Source of the DNA: an uncultured Clostridia bacterium
GTDB taxonomy: Bacteria; Bacillota; Clostridia; Christensenellales; Borkfalkiaceae
DNA length: 21,877 nucleotides
Direction: 5' to 3'
NCBI GenBank assembly: GCA_934247855.1
Contig: CAKQKA010000016.1
Span: forward strand, 1 to 21,877
In this document: piece after piece, positions 21,290-21,877 of the stretch
How positions within the stretch are numbered: position 1 is the stretch's first letter
Layout of the letters: each line of letters starts with the position of its first letter
Translations under genes and position numbers: made by a program
The notes under the pieces: generated by a model
Databases searched by the model: none
What the model saw: the letters and a program-made list of their open reading frames with translations, nothing else
What the model was told of the DNA's origin: nothing

Positions 21290-21877
21290 TTGAAAACCTT
21301 TTTATCCTTATTGAAAGTCGATCTTCTTCGGCTGTTCGGAATCAACAAAGCAATAAAAAGCGGCAAGGGCGGCGGACGGATTGTCGCCATCGCGATAGGC
21401 GCGGTGTTCATCGGCTTGTTTGTAATAGTCGAATCGGCTGCGCTCACGCTGTCGTTTGCGGCAATGCTGCCCGCGGGCGAAAAATACAAAGCGCTTGCCG
21501 TGACGATATGCCTTTATATTATAGTGGTCTTGTTTCTGACCGTCGGCACGTCGAGAATTATGTTCGGCTGCGCCGATTACGACTTGCTTATGTCGTTGCC
21601 GATAAAGCCGAGCGCGGTGGTTTTGTCGAAAATCGCTTACGTTTACATAGTGGATTTTTTGTTCGCCGTTGCGTTTATCGTTCCGTCGGGCATAATTTGC
21701 GGCATTGCCGAAAACGCGGTGCTTGTTTACTCGCTGTGCTCCGTGCTTTATTGTATTTTTATGCCGCTTGTGCCAATGGCGTTAGGGCTCGGAATCGGTA
21801 CGCTTGTTTCGTTTATCGTTTCTAAAATACAAAACAAAACGCTCGTCGGGGTGGTCGGATCGGCGCTGTTTATCGCG
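21290..21877 (+). CDS. ABC-2 type permease subunit, truncated by the window edge
   Basis: A reading frame starting at TTG 21290 runs open to the end of the window, 196 codons so far. GAGGTG in the end of the ATPase gene lies 5 bases upstream of the TTG, and the stop-to-start spacing is 2 bases, so the two are coupled. The product begins MKTFLSLLKVDLLRLFGINK, then a basic stretch, and has at least four hydrophobic helices (GRIVAIAIGAVFIGLFVIVE; AVTICLYIIVVLFLTVG; YIVDFLFAVAFIVP; VLVYSLCSVLYCIF). The segment DYDLLMSLPIKPSAVVLSKI between helices is typical of large ABC-2 exporter subunits. The C-terminus is outside the window. Confidence 0.85.
   Translation, partial: MKTFLSLLKVDLLRLFGINKAIKSGKGGGRIVAIAIGAVFIGLFVIVESAALTLSFAAMLPAGEKYKALAVTICLYIIVVLFLTVGTSRIMFGCADYDLLMSLPIKPSAVVLSKIAYVYIVDFLFAVAFIVPSGIICGIAENAVLVYSLCSVLYCIFMPLVPMALGLGIGTLVSFIVSKIQNKTLVGVVGSALFIA

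Noticed and set aside
21235..21825. 196-codon frame overlapping the ABC ATPase end
   Set aside because: The product is Arg/Cys-rich without helices; the coupled frame from TTG 21290 gives a proper ABC-2 permease.

Overview
The window reads like a low-to-mid GC Gram-positive (Bacillota, class Clostridia) chromosome. The basis is family content and syntax: an XRE-cupin regulator beside potABCD, an Obg GTPase with the Firmicutes-type C-terminal OCT domain, the yhbY/nadD/yqeK/rsfS cluster, a DUF3343 protein beside a class V aminotransferase, GGAGG-type ribosome binding sites and many TTGACA/TATAAT promoters. An uncultured gut Clostridia lineage is a reasonable guess, but nothing here fixes the taxon. 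There are no rRNA or tRNA genes, CRISPR arrays or transposases, and no gene-free stretch exceeds 300 bases.

Layout. (1) 91-5803, minus strand: an XRE-cupin regulator with a strong promoter and a triple-half-site operator, then a 255-base structured leader with a possible small upstream ORF, then potA-potB-potC-potD, closed by a terminator at the window's left edge. This is a polyamine (spermidine/putrescine) importer. (2) 5849-8139: a small membrane protein with a PH-like domain (minus), divergent from an ABC-F ribosome-associated ATPase whose promoter predicts a leaderless mRNA. (3) 8215-11131: a PucR/CdaR-type regulator with nested inverted repeats at its promoter, then a membrane-anchored S41 protease. 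(4) 11210-12031: two small unknown proteins, divergent across a hairpin repeat element that recurs at the window start. (5) 12119-13617: a cysteine-desulfurase-family enzyme divergent from a DUF3343 small protein, suggesting sulfur or selenium handling. (6) 13768-18751: nth, obgE and yhbY, then an unknown membrane gene on the opposite strand, then a nadD-yqeK fusion and rsfS. This is DNA repair, ribosome assembly and silencing, and NAD synthesis. (7) 18842-21877: a small membrane protein, a catalytically dead-looking DeoC-like protein with a long acidic N-terminus, and an ABC transporter (ATPase plus a truncated permease).

The most interesting items are: three genes where a consensus promoter places +1 exactly on the ATG (ABC-F, nth, nadD-yqeK); a DeoC-like protein that has lost both key lysines; a PotD predicted to be anchored by lipid and by a C-terminal helix; a potA leader with four hairpins and an overlapping upstream ORF; and two unexplained dispersed sequences, a palindromic element (about 37-89 and 11607-11673) and a 17-base motif found downstream of three stop codons.
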